A DNA stretch of 64,000 nt from Cercophora sp. LCS_1 (lineage: Eukaryota > Ascomycota > Sordariomycetes > Sordariales > Lasiosphaeriaceae), in assembly GCA_036250225.1 (NCBI GenBank), contig JAPZLL010000003.1, positions 682,001 through 746,000 of the forward strand. The letters are read 5' to 3'. Of this stretch, positions 42,107-53,900 are shown in pieces. Position 1 is the stretch's first letter; each line of letters begins with the position of its first letter. Position numbers and translations under genes: made by a program. The notes under the pieces were generated by a model. That model searched no databases. It was given only the letters and a program-made list of their open reading frames with translations, and was not told the origin of the DNA.

Positions 42107-42515
42107 CTTTTCTTTTGGCAGGGAGGGCGGTCGGCGGCGTGACAACAAGCGGGATCGATTTCAGTGCCGGGGTTGTCAGCACTGATGTGACCAGGTAAGT
42201 CGCAGCTGTGTATGCCTAGACGCGTCGAATGGTCAAAGTGTATATATACTCCAGCACTGGTGTTCCTTCTGGGCACATCGGTCATGGCTGCGTGTGGGTT
42301 GAAGAGCCTGGTTATTTCATTTGGAAATAACAGTGCGTCCTGGACAAGTAAATAGTCGCTTATTTGGCTTGTATATAAACACTCAACCAAGAGTTTGCCT
42401 TCCTACGGCCAAGAACCCATTGCCCTCAAGTGATCATTGGTGATGCAAATCTCCTACAAACCATACTAAAGATATAGCCTGGAATGCTGAACCCATTTTG
42501 CAGTTCACCCAACAA
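42107..42515. other. Intergenic between the esterase and tRNA-Gly
   Basis: About 410 bp of 3' flank with a short TATATATA run. No gene seen. Confidence 0.4.
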
Positions 42516-42586
42516 GCGTCAGTGGTTTAGTGGTAAAATCCATCGTTGCCATCGATGGGCCCCGCGTTCGATTCGCGGCTGACGCA
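42516..42586 (+). tRNA. tRNA-Gly (GCC)
   Basis: A 71-nt cloverleaf. The acceptor stem GCGTCAG pairs with CTGACGC. The anticodon stem CATCG/CGATG encloses TTGCCAT with anticodon GCC. The T arm CCGCG/CGCGG encloses TTCGATT. No intron. A T6 run at 42594-42599 is the likely Pol III terminator. The D-arm sequence TGGTTTAGTGGTAAAATC holds the A-box and GCGTTCGATTCGC the B-box. Confidence 0.97.
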
Positions 42587-42593
42587 ACCAAAA

Positions 42594-42599
42594 TTTTTT
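42594..42599 (+). terminator. Pol III T-run terminator of tRNA-Gly
   Basis: Six consecutive T directly after the tRNA 3' end, followed by another T6. Confidence 0.8.
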
Positions 42600-42744
42600 G
42601 TCGTTTTTTGCCATCCTCCCTTATTTATTCCCCACGTCCCCTTGTTCAGTGGTGGATACAGAACTTGGCATACATGTCTGACATGCTTTCATTCGCAGCC
42701 ATGTAAAGTGTACCCCGTGGTTTAGTTGAATTGCCTATCTCTGG

Positions 42745-42763
42745 TTTTTTTTTTTTTTTTTTT
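42745..42763 (+). repeat. Poly-T tract (19 nt)
   Basis: Uninterrupted run of T on the plus strand. Confidence 0.9.
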
Positions 42764-43339
42764 GGTAGGGCGTTGCTGTCTCCATCCCCTTTGCTTCTGG
42801 AGTGAGGCAAGTAGGTCTTGGATCGCTGTCGCTCTCCCTCTTCGAATTCGAAGAGCGGTTGATTTAAGGCCAAGGCCCCTCACAGCGGCTCAAAGGAGGT
42901 CTTGGCATCACCTTTTGAGGGGCGGTTGGCAGCAGCAGGGCTGGAGGGGCCAGGGGGCCAATTTCCCCGGATTTTGCGCCCGGTCCCCCGTTCTGGAACC
43001 CATGCCAGTGGCCGCGTTTTCACAAGGTTCTCTCACGTTGCGACGCCCATCGACACCTACAATCAGGGCAACTCAAAATCGACCTCGCCGCCCAACACGA
43101 GTTAGCTAGTGATCCGTACCAGCACACGCGAAGCCGCATCGGTTCCGACCAGCGATCGAATTGCGAATTCAGCCATCGCGACATGGTAGAAGATGGGCAT
43201 TGAGCTGCGCTTGCTTGTCCCGTTCTTCACTGTCCAACACGGCCCGCTCGCCTCGTGCCCATCAAGGTAGAGGCAGACAGCAAACAAGGGAGACGTCCGG
43301 CTCAACGCTCTATTCGGGGCAATCCCTCTGCCACCAAGC

Positions 43340-45231
43340 ATGATGACACGACGGATTGTACGTCTCTTTCCCTCTGACAGCTCCGGCCATGTCCCCGTCC
43401 CAAGCTAGCAAAGCACCCGAGAGCAGCAAGCAAGCGCCTAGGCTAACCTTGCGGTGCTTCATGCGCCCTGCAGGTCCGCACCATTTTCCAGGTGATAACT
43501 GCGGCCGCCGTGACGTTTATCCTCATATTCGTCCTCGATAGGAACTTTCGCGTGCTGCCGAATGCCCTTCACGAGTACCTGCCCACGCACCATGCCGGCC
43601 TTGTCATTACCGACATCACCATCAAAAATTGCGCCTCGTACAACATCTTTTCAAGCTGCAACCTCGATCCCGAAGTCTGGCATCGCATCGACAAGGATCT
43701 CTACCTTGGGAAGAGCACGTTTTCCAGCGCCTATATTTACGTTCGGCGAAAGAAGGAGGAGGAGCTGACGTCTGATGACAAGGTTGTCATCGACGTTTCA
43801 GTTGGCCGTCTTGACCCGTCGGCTGCGGGCGGAAAAGACAAGGGGAAGCCCTCGCCGAGTGAGAAGTGGGAATCGCGGCCCGCCGGGCTCTGGGTCAAGC
43901 GGTCGAGCAAGAAGGGTGCGAGCGACTCGAAGGATGCCGTGACGGCGGTGGACCTGTTGTTTGGCGACGATGCGACCGAGGCTAGGCCTGGCTGGGCCAT
44001 AACAGGCACACCGCTTTTACTGGATGCGAGCTCGAGCATTCCTGTTGCTCATATCACCATCCGGAGGGGGGTCCCTCACGCTCCCCCGAAGCCGGTCCCG
44101 CGGGTCCAGGACAACGGCAAGTTCAAGATCATGCAGCTCGCGGATCTGCATCTGAGTACTGGCGTCGGGCATTGTAGAGATTACTTGCCAGAGGACTGGA
44201 ATGGCGGCAAGTGCGAAGCTGATCCGAGGACATTGGATTTCGTGACCAAGATTCTGGAAGAGGAGCGCCCTAATCTGGTGGTCCTCAGCGGTGATCAAGT
44301 TAATGGCGACACCGCTCCGGATACACAGTCTGTAAGTTACCCCTGCCCACCGATCAAGCACACTCGTAGCTCACAATGCTTCAGGCTATCTTCAAATATG
44401 CTCAACTCCTGATCAAGCGCAAAATCCCCTATGTGTCCATCTTTGGCAATCACGATGACGAAGGCTCGCTGTCGCGCGCAGCCCAGATGGATTTGATTGA
44501 GACACTTCCCTACTCGCTCTCCAAAGCCGGCCCCGCCGACATTGACGGAGTGGGCAACTACCACATTGAAATCCTTGCCCGAGGGGGCTCAGATCACTCA
44601 GCCATCACCGTCTACCTGCTTGACACTCATGCCTATTCGCCCAACGAGAAGAAGTTCAAGGGCTACGACTGGATCAAAAAGAACCAAATCGATTGGTTTC
44701 GCGAGACGGCGCAGTCGCTCAAAAAGGCGCACAAGGCCTACACCCACGTCCATCTCAACGTTGCATTCATCCACATCCCCCTCCCTGAGTACCGCGACGG
44801 CAACCTGACGTTTGTCGGCGAGTGGAAAGAAGCCGTGACCGCGCCCGTTTACAACTCTGGCTTCCGGGACGCCTTGGTTGATGAGGGTGTCGTCATGGTC
44901 AGTTGCGGACAGTGAGTTTCCACCTTGTTTCTTCCGTCGTCCCCACACATACTAACCATATTTCCCTAGCGACCACGTCAACGAGTACTGTGGCCTTTCC
45001 ATGAACGAGGAAAAGCCCGCTCTGTGGATGTGCTACGGCGGCGCCACAGGCTTCGGCGGCTATGCCGGCTACGGAGGGTACCATCGCAAGATTCGTATCT
45101 TTGAGTTCGACATGAACGAAGCGCGTATCACGACGTGGAAGCGTGTCGAGTACGGCGAGGACACTGATAAGCGCATTGATGAACTTATCATCGTCGATGC
45201 CGGGAGACCGATTATTCCCATGTATCAGTGA
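43340..45231 (+). CDS. DCR2: Dcr2-like metallophosphatase
   Basis: Four exons: 43340-43357, 43474-44331, 44385-44911, 44970-45231, giving 554 aa. The first exon codes only MMTRRI, then VRTIFQVITAAAVTFILIFV forms an N-terminal membrane anchor. Metal-binding motifs are QLADLHLSTG (about 226), GDQVNGD (about 279), GNHDDEGS (about 313), HIPLPEY and SCGHDHVN (about 468, His created by splicing). CYGGATGFGGYAGYGGYHRK is the conserved C-terminal block. This is the calcineurin-like superfamily in the arrangement of yeast Dcr2, a phosphatase linked to G1/S progression and down-regulation of the unfolded protein response. The insert after residue 120 is Lys/Ser-rich and variable. Confidence 0.88.
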
Positions 45232-46142
45232 ATAGAGAACAAAAGGGAAAAAAGGAGGAAAGCTTGTAGCATTGTGTTTGTGCATTGCATGGACGGGGTG
45301 GGCATCCAGGATTGTTTCCAGGGGCGTTTGTTTACTTGGCGCGCGGCGGGCGTCTAGGTTTCCCTCTTTTTCTGTCTTGGGTCCTCGGCTTGTTTTTTCC
45401 ATCCCCCTCTCTAGTTTCGAATGATTGTTGGGTTGAGACCTACAGCGTGGTTTGTGGTTGTGCGTTTAGACTCAACTTTAGCCATCGACGGCTGGATTGT
45501 TTGTTTGTCGCTGGAGTGTGGTTCTTTTTGTGTGTGGGAAGTATATATATACGTACATACAAGTTCTGGCTACTTGCTTGCTATGGACCGGGTTAGGGGC
45601 AGCGCCTTGGTTGAGGTAATAAAAAGAGCGCGAGTTTATATACTGATGGTTGTCGCTTTCCTGGATGGCGTTATTGAACTTAGGGTGCTTGCTTGTCTAA
45701 AACTTGACGGGATTTTGGAACTTGTTATATCGACACAGATCAAACCCGTGAGGTCTTCCGGGGTGGCTTGGGGCTGATTGCACTTTCTTTGAAACGTTGA
45801 AGTTAACGTGTAGAGTTGGAACTTTGGACGACGTGTAAGTCAGGTGCGATGCATTCCCATCAAGAAACCCCGATGGTCTAGATGGGTTGCGACTGCCGAT
45901 ATTGGAAACCATTTTGACTTCTCATTCGGCAAGCCTTCGTCCACGCCACTTCCACCAAGCTCACGACACCGCAGCTTAGACTTCATCTTTGACCAGCAGA
46001 GTTCAAACCGTAAAGCCCCACACTACTTTATAAGGCCCCGACCTATCCTTCCACCCGTCTCTCAGCAGCATTCCATCTGAAGACACGGGACTGGGTAGCT
46101 TGTCAATACAGTCAACCACCCAGCCGACATCACCAGCCGACC
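45232..46142. other. Intergenic
   Basis: About 910 bp between two plus-strand genes. It is T-rich at left (3' flank of the phosphatase gene) and has a short TATATATA run near 45,545. No gene supported. Confidence 0.5.
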
Positions 46143-46904
46143 ATGAGCGACCAAGATATCTCCCAGCCGCGTACCTACGGCGGCCGATACCGCGGAAGTG
46201 GGCCCATCACGCGCTACGACGATAACGGCGACGAAGTTCAACGCTGGAAAGGTCATTGGATCAAAAAGGTGGACGGAAAACGAGCCCGCCTCCGCGAGGG
46301 CGCGAACCCGTACAAGACCCGGCCTCCAACTGGTTATACCTCCTCGTCCGCATCCTCCTCCCCAAGGGATTCGCTCTCGACGATATCGTCCTCCTCTTCC
46401 CTGTCCACTCAGGCTGCCCCCACTCCAACAACCCCGCCCCATGATTCCGATAAGGAATATCCCTGGCCAAAGATAGCGCTGGGCTCCCCTTACATGTCGC
46501 CCTCAGCCGCGGACCCCGGAGTTGATATTGAGCCGCCCAAATCTCTTCTGCCCACTTCACCGTTGCTGGAACCACCGCCAAACTCGCCAGTATCACCATT
46601 TAAGCTCCTATTCACCACTCCAGGCCTAGACAGCTACGGCGACATGGCCCGGCACCAGGACTTCACCCCTCTGCTCCCTGCGCCAGCCCTACGAGCCGCC
46701 CACACCGAGTCCCCGTCCCATTGGATGGAGGGGAGTTATTGGGGTAAGGGGACTGCCGAGGCGTCGGCGGTGCCGAACCCGCCGTCTCTCAGCTATGAAG
46801 CGGGACTTGGGGAGTTGAAAACCCACAAATATAAGAGGAGACGTTTGCGTGATGGAGCTGGAGTCGAGGAGTCGGAGCCCCCTAAGAAAAAACATTGCAA
46901 GTGA
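46143..46904 (+). CDS. Hypothetical Ser/Pro-rich protein
   Basis: Single exon, 253 aa, ATG in good context at 46143. The N-terminal 55 residues are the only ordered-looking part (GRYRGSGPITRYDDNGDEVQ, WKGHWIKKVDGKRARLREG). The rest is Ser/Pro-rich, ending in a basic patch with KYKRRRLRDG and PPKKKHCK, which could act as a nuclear signal. No membrane span or known domain. I do not recognise the family. Convergent with the SAT4-like gene, 289 bp away. Confidence 0.6.
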   Translation: MSDQDISQPRTYGGRYRGSGPITRYDDNGDEVQRWKGHWIKKVDGKRARLREGANPYKTRPPTGYTSSSASSSPRDSLSTISSSSSLSTQAAPTPTTPPHDSDKEYPWPKIALGSPYMSPSAADPGVDIEPPKSLLPTSPLLEPPPNSPVSPFKLLFTTPGLDSYGDMARHQDFTPLLPAPALRAAHTESPSHWMEGSYWGKGTAEASAVPNPPSLSYEAGLGELKTHKYKRRRLRDGAGVEESEPPKKKHCK

Positions 46905-47193
46905 AAGTGGCAAAGTTCGAGATGGGTAGCAAAAGAACATGCAACAAGAACAGCCATTCGGACCTGTAGAGTATGCCTAAGGCATAGAGTCGATTGAGCA
47001 AAGAGACAGCGTCATAAATAAAACCGTAACACTTTTATTTATTTTTTCCCGCCCAAGACACCAAACATGCCACTGATACCACATTGGTCCAATATTAACA
47101 TGTCCCCCACCACCTTTAGTTGTTTTGTTCGTGATCCCATGAAATTTTATCCAGAATGTCTAAAACAATAAAAAGAGAACACCGGGACCCACA

Positions 47194-48616
47194 TTAAACT
47201 CTCGTGATAACAACTTCGACCCTCTTGGTAATGCCAATGCCCTGCTGCCCGGACTCCAGAATAAACTCGGTGCTGTTGCCCTTGGTAACGTGCCCCAACA
47301 CCTGGCCCTCGAAACTGCTCGTCTCCGCATTGTCGTCGTTGCCGCTCTCGAGCGGGTTGCACCCCTTTGCCCGACCCGCTTTCCATTTTTGCATGGCGTA
47401 CGCCGACCCGATGTCGCGCTTGCTGTTGCCGCTTCGCGATTCTCCCGACCGGTCGCTGAAGTACTTGAAGAGGGGCGAGAGGGTGGGGACACAGGTGACG
47501 ATGATGCCCAAGTTGTTTTCAATAACCGACCACAGGATCAGGGGGGCCGAGTCGGTGTAGTTGACGAGACGGCTGATGGTCTGGATGCGCACGATCTGGA
47601 TGATGGTGATGAACATGCCTAGGGCGAAGAGGCCGAGGAGGACGGCCTTTTTGCGCTTTTGGATTTGGGATTTCATGAGGATTGGGAAAGGGAGTAGCAT
47701 GCTGTGTTTGAGGTATTGTTAGTGGTGTTGTGTGGGAATAAGGGAAAAAAAAAAACGTACACGACAACATCAAAGACGATGGTGATGGATGCCATCGAAG
47801 TGTACACGGCGACGCCGGGGAGACAAGAACCGTCAGTAATTGTGGTGTCCCATTGCTTGGCGACGGGCTGGCAGAGGTTGAGCTGGACTAATAAGAAGGC
47901 CAGATGGAACATGATACAGGCCACGATGACGGCGATGCAGAGCATTCGGTAGGCGCCCTTGGGCAGGAATCGGAGATAGGAGAAAAGCAGGACCAGTTTG
48001 AACCCGAGAATACTCAAAATGTAGCTGCAATCTGTGTCAGTAAAACTGTCGAGAAATGTCCTGGCGTGTTGCTGAGGGGACTAACAACGGGGCGCCGACG
48101 TATTGAATCTGTGGTTCTGTTAGCTGAGCTCGAACCTTGAGGCATCCCAAAAGTGTTTGACGTACTAGACCAAAGTTGAAGACATTTTCCTCAGGCAAGT
48201 CGCCAATGTTTTCAAGTCCCAACCCCCATTTTGTTTCTAATGTTCGGTCAGTCCACAGAGGAAAGCGTCGCAGGTCAGAGAGTAGCCTCACGGATTATCG
48301 TCACGACAGCGAAGCCAGCGGCAACAACCTGATCAAACCATCAAAACCAAAACACAAGATGCAGGCATCCTGAAGAACATACCCAGGTGGCCAAGATAAT
48401 GTAGTCATCTATTTTGGCGAGCTCAGGTTAGAGGAGCATGGTGTATGCTGGTCCACGGCCAACTTTACCTATACCGGCGGCTTTGATCAACTTGAAGCGA
48501 ACGTAAACACGTAGGCCAACAGCAACCAATGAAAGAATGGTCATGGCAATAGCCAGACCTGTGATCGTTGGGCCCAACGTCGGGGCGGGTTCGGCAGTGT
48601 TGTACGTCCACCCCAT
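47194..48616 (-). CDS. SAT4/fungal-rhodopsin family integral membrane protein
   Basis: Seven exons are inferred: 48616-48469, 48408-48383, 48328-48292, 48236-48166, 48108-48089, 48024-47761, 47701-47194, giving 357 aa in frame. Three internal exons are 20-37 nt. Hydrophobic segments fit seven helices: ITGLAIAMTILSLVAVGLRV, an AAGIDDYIILATW block (the conserved DDY), VVAAGFAVVTII, a YILSILGFKLVLLFSYLRFL helix, a long helix with LCIAVIVACIMFHLAFLLVQ, then CQPVAKQWD, an ITIVFDVVVMLLPFPIL helix and a final ILWSVIENNLGIIVTCVPTL helix. This order is typical of the SAT4 (DUF3328-unrelated) membrane family often annotated as fungal rhodopsin domain. The ligand or role is unknown. The 48088 donor GTTGTT is weak. 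Confidence 0.85.
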
Positions 48617-49906
48617 CTTGCCGGTCACAACCAATCCGAGACTGGTGGAAAAGAGTGACTTGAGGTGAGCAAGACCGGAAACTCAGAGACGCGGGCTCGA
48701 GGTCGAATACGCCGCTCCTGTAAGAGTGGGAAGCTAAAGATGGCCTAAAACTGTCGTCTCCCGGGCAGCGGGACCCTCCTCCGTTTATCGACCTGGCGAA
48801 GAGGGAGGGGCGGCTTTTCCCATCAGAGGTAACCCAAATGTATTTTCGACGCATAGTTTTGGCTGGGAGTTGTCCCGCCGTCTCCGGGGGTACCTGGGGG
48901 TAGCCCCGAGTGGCAGCCATCCCGCCAGGAACCCTACCGTAACATCATACGAAAGGAAGTGTGATAAATGGGCACCCCACAGACAGGGTATTGCCGGCTG
49001 CCACCCCCTTTCTCCAAGTTCACCTTGTGCGCTCCGAAAAACACTCCGCAAGCAAGGAGCCAACAGCATGGGCTGGGCCGAAAGCTAGCCGGCACGAGCC
49101 GTAGCTTGGTCAAGATAGCGCCGGGGTTCGGTTGAAGCTGCCAGTCCAGGAAACAAACCAAGACTAAATCTGACATTGACAGCGACGGCGCCGTTCTTTA
49201 GTGTTCAAGTGTTTCTGTCATTCCGGGGGACGCCTTCCGGGAGGTCAGCACTTATTCAGGCCGCCGTGTTGATAGCAAAACGTTGCGGTGTTGCGGTGTC
49301 GACCCATGTTACCTGGTGCCAAGTGTCACAAGCACCAGCGAAACTTGGCGAGAGCCGATGTAGCCCTTATGCCGATCTCGAGGCGAAGGTAACCAAGGTT
49401 GCCGCATATATACCGCGTAGATCCTCAACCGCGTGTGTATTGTCCAATATCACATCTGCCGGCCACGATGACCGGGAGAGATCTGCCCGCGGATTCGCAG
49501 AATCCAAAGGTACACACAAGTTTCCCAACGATCTGGAACCGTTTCTACTCATGAAATTCGGACAATGGAGTTGGGCGGGCCTACAACCTGGCTTCTGGAG
49601 GCTAGACCATTCCCCTAGTCCATTGCGATGAACCGCCAGAAAGGATTTGGGTTGGACTTGGGTTGGGTCTGGTGTGTGCGTGGCGTTCTCTTGCCCTGCG
49701 ACTCCATTGTGCCAATTCCGTCAGCAGAAAACGGCGATCTGGGGTCTTGAAACGCTTGCCGATTCGTCCTTGGAGGCGACGGTGGTTCACGGGCTAAGGC
49801 TGCGGGCGAGTCAGGTGAAGAAGTCATGACCAGAGATGGCGCAATGATCGGATCTGGGTGTGTCGAATCGCATCATGGGTGGAGTTGGAATTGGATCTTT
49901 CCTTTC

Positions 49907-49946
<40 letters not shown>

Positions 49947-50993
49947 CCTTGCACTCTTTTGCAAGCGAGTTTCTTCGTTTCTTCATGCCCCTCTGCGTCC
50001 TCTGCGGGTGCGGTGGAAGCTCCTTCCTGGCTCGGTTGCAAGTCGTTGGCCAACCACGCACGGATCTTGGCGATATCCTTCCGTTTCTGCGCGATGCAGG
50101 CATCAGTGTTCAGAGGGTAGGGGAAGGAGCACAAGGATGGGCTTCCGAGATGTCGAACGATGTAAGTCACCGGGGGAAGTGCTCAAAACGGCAATTCCCT
50201 GCTAGGCGACGTTCAAGCCCAGGAATAATAGAGCTGAAATACGACCGAAATAGACGTTGCAGCATGACTCCTTCTCAGACAGTCATCTCCGTCGCCGTAG
50301 GATTCGTCAAGACGGCGATTGTTTCGCAACTTCGAGGCTACCGGCATCAAGAAAGCAGTGACGCGGCCGTTGCTGATCAAAAAGGGTGCTTCGACGTCGG
50401 CACGGCCATCTTCGGTAACGCCGGAGGCCGATGGAAGTTCTCGAGAGTCAAAATTTTGATGGAGGTATCACTGCAGCCTCTGGAAACTGTCGACTCTTAC
50501 AGCTCAGCCAAAAGGTGAGTTGGCGGACTTTGGGCCGAATACAGGGCAGAATTCAGGAGAGAAAACAGGGATTATACATGGCGTTTCGCGCGTCTAGCGC
50601 GGCTATGCCCACTTTTGTCAACGGGCGACGGAATAAGCCATGTTCGTGGCAGGGTAAGTCGCCAGAAGGCTGGTACAGGCCATCCAGAAAGAGGGGTAAC
50701 GGTCGAAAATCCCCCCAACGATGGTCACTGATTTTTACACACAACGAAGATAACGTCAATAAATTGAACACTTGTTTTGGCTACGGCCGACTATCTATTA
50801 TCGCGCCTATCGCGTGGTTTTGCTGATTGAGAGCCATAGTCGACAACTTTCCCGGGGCTCATAAGCGCCACGCAGCTTCCTTCTGTTTGGTGTTCCCAAC
50901 AACACCTCGCCGAAGCTCCTGCTCAGAGTCTGACTTTTGTGGCCGGTAATTTACCAGCTTATCACAAATCTCACAGGATTTTAACCTGCCACC
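48617..50993. promoter_or_regulatory. Long divergent intergenic region
   Basis: About 2.4 kb between the SAT4-like and copper ATPase start codons, so both promoters are here. Two short plus-strand open frames (49,176-49,631 and 49,826-50,518) have no domain. On the minus strand, 50,103-49,940 reads in a protein-like way (DIAKIRAWLANDLQ) and ends in a run of 30 A; see findings. Confidence 0.5.
49910..49939 (+). repeat. Poly-T tract (30 nt)
   Basis: Thirty consecutive T on the plus strand, i.e. A30 on the minus strand. Confidence 0.9.
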
Positions 50994-53900
50994 ATGGCTT
51001 GCGGCTCTGGATGTTGCTCGCCGCCTGTCGAGGCACCACTTGTGCAGACTATCGCAATTGCCCAGGTTCCTGTACCAGGAGACGGGGAGGGAGGCCTCGC
51101 GCCGAACGGCGGCACCGGGTCAGTGGAAGTCGAAAGACCTACCGAGCTTGGCTGTAGTAAGGGATGCTGTGGTGAGACCAAGAGCCCGATTCAAACCGAC
51201 CCTGTTGTTGTCAACGCCGGGCACAACGAGGTCCCCCAATGTCACCCAGAAGTGGTGGCCACCGGTTGCACAAAAGGGTGTTGCGGTGAAGCCACTAGCG
51301 ACCTGGAAGCAAAACCTACTGCTCAAAGGCCCCAAGAGGGGACTCAGGGCTGCTGCTCCCCATCGGGCAAGGATGATGGGATCTCAGGCGCCTGTGAATT
51401 TGCCGAGGGCGCTCCCGAAAGCGAGCTGCCCGAGTCTACCCAGAAAGATTGCAGGAAAGGTTGCTGTGGAACAAGAGGAGAGACACAAGTCACTAATGAT
51501 GCGCCGCACGACCAGCCATTGCCTCCGAAGGAAAGTTGCGCCGAAGGTTGCTGTCCCACGCCCAAACCTCCGAGCAACGAAGACGCAAGCGCGCCAAGCT
51601 GCTGCGAGGGCAAACTTGCCCCCTGCTGCGACGAATCTTGCCTCGATCGTCTTGCTCTGCGCGAATGCGAAAACCTTTCTGCCGCTCGCCCAGGTAAGGT
51701 TGAACTTGTTGGCGTGCCTCATATCCACTAACTCTCTTGGCGTAGGTGCCGGTGATGGAGTTAGCTGCGACCGTGGCAAGCATGGGAAGTCATGTGCCGA
51801 GCATTCTCTCAAAGCGCGTAGGACATACGCAGAGAGACTCCAGGCTCTCGGCTGCATCTGCCGTACCTTGATCGCCCTCGGTCAGGAGTCATGCTGTCCT
51901 CCCCAGCGACGTTCTGCTAAAGGGGCACAGCTTCTCCAGAAGCAGTCGCCAAGAAACTCGCGCTCTTCTATCGATTCTTGTTGTATCGAAAAAGGACAAT
52001 GCTCAAGCTTGAAACCTCCAAGTGTTAAGGAGTCTTGTGGGGGTGGCTCCTGTTGCGCTCCCAAGTTCTCGAAAAGCACCAAGGAGAAGCGCCTCAAACA
52101 GAAGAGGGGACCCCCGGGTGTCGACCAAGACTGTGGTGAGCCTGAGGTATCAGTTGCGACCGGATCTTGTGCCGATTCTTGTTGTGGGGACGAGCAACCA
52201 ACAAACATAGCAGATGTTCCTCCCAGCGCCCGGGACCGAAACACCGACCTTGAGAAGGGCTCATCCGGTGAGCGCGTAGTCTTGACCATCTCCGGTATGA
52301 CTTGCACGGGATGTGAGACGAAGCTTCTTCGGTGCCTCGGTGGCCATCCATCCGTCAAGAACATCAAGGCCAGCCTTGTGCTTGCTCGCGCCGAGTTTGA
52401 CTTGGTTGGCTCTACCACAGCGGATGAAATCATCAAGCACCTCGAGCGGACGACCGAGTTCAAATGCGAAATAGTCACAAGTCAGGGCTCGAACCTCGAC
52501 ATACTCGTGGATGCGGATGCCGTTATCAACCAGCCATGGCCGGACGGAGTTCTCACCATCAGGAAGATCAACGAAAAGACTGTCAACGTCAGTTTCGATG
52601 CAAATATTACCGGGGCAAGAGAGTTGGTAGAGCGCGGCTGGAAAGACGGGCCGGTCCTTCTTGCGCCGCCTCGCCTTGATCCAACGCTTGAGGCTGGGAA
52701 TAAGCATGTCCGCAATATCGGTTTTATGACGCTGCTTTCAGCCTGCCTTACCGTCCCCGTCTTGGTCATGGCCTGGGCTCCGGTTCCTGAACGTCCGCTT
52801 GAGTACGGGTCAGCGTCGCTAGCGCTAGCCACTCTGGTCCAAGTTGTCGTTGCAGGTCCTTTCTATCCCAAGGCTCTCAAAGCCCTTGTGTTCTCCAGGG
52901 TGGTTGAGATGGATCTGCTCGTGGTCTTGAGCACTAGCGCTGCCTACATATTCTCAGTTGTCTCGTTCGGATACATGGTGTCTGGTCGTTCACTGTCAAC
53001 CGGCGAATTTTTCGAGACGAGCACGCTGTTGGTCACTCTCATCATGGTGGGCCGCTGGCTGAGCGCCCTGGCACGCCAAAAGGCGGTTGAGTCCATCTCG
53101 ATCCGGTCCCTCCAAACGACCACCGCTGTCCTCGTCGACGGCGGCGAGGAACGGGAAATCGATGCTCGTCTCCTCCAGTTCGGTGATGTCTTCAAAGTTG
53201 CCCCCGAATCGAGGGTTCCCACCGACGGTTTTGTTGTTTCCGGCTCATCTGAAGTTGACGAGTCGACAATCACCGGGGAATCCATGCCGGTTGAAAAACA
53301 CTCTGGGTCCCCAGTGGTTGCCGGATCTGTCAACGGCTCAGGTACACTAACAGTCCGGCTGACAAGACTGCCAGGCGACAACACGATTAGCGCCATTGCG
53401 GAGATGGTTGACCAGGCGAAGCTATCGAAACCAAAGATACAGGACATCGCGGATCGGGTCGCTAGCTATTTTGTCCCGGTTGTCATCTTTTTGACTGTAC
53501 TCACCTTTTGTGTCTGGATTGCTGTCGGTATCAGGGTCCGCGGGCAACCAGGAAACGAGGCCACGATACAGGCCATTACATACGCCATCACAGTCCTCAT
53601 TGTATCGTGCCCCTGCGCCATTGGGCTTGCTGTACCTATGGTCATTGTCATTGCCACTGGTGTCGCTGCCGAAAAGGGAGTTATCTTCAAGTCGGCTGCA
53701 GGTATCGAAACCGCACACAGGACGGCGCACGTTGTTTTTGACAAGACAGGCACACTCACCGAAGGAAAGTTGATTGTGGCAAGGCAGTGGTATGTCGAAG
53801 GGGACCAGACCGCAACGAAATCGAGACTTCTAGGGCTAGTAAAGGGCATCAAACACCCAGTGTCAGTTGCCGTCGCTGCCCACCTCGAAGAGAGCGGCGT

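Larger units (their letters stand above)
42587..43339. other. Intergenic with a poly-T tract
   Basis: About 750 bp before the Dcr2-like gene. It includes a 19-T run at 42745-42763 and the leader of the phosphatase. No gene supported. Confidence 0.5.

Noticed and set aside
49826..50518. A 230-aa plus-strand open frame containing a Phe run
   Set aside because: The Phe run is only the poly-T tract; the rest shows no domain and no conserved-looking block.
51040..51745. Read-through of the copper ATPase second-exon frame into the first exon
   Set aside because: That frame starts at a non-ATG codon and loses the paired-cysteine motifs, which appear only in the frame from ATG 50994 joined by the 52-nt intron.
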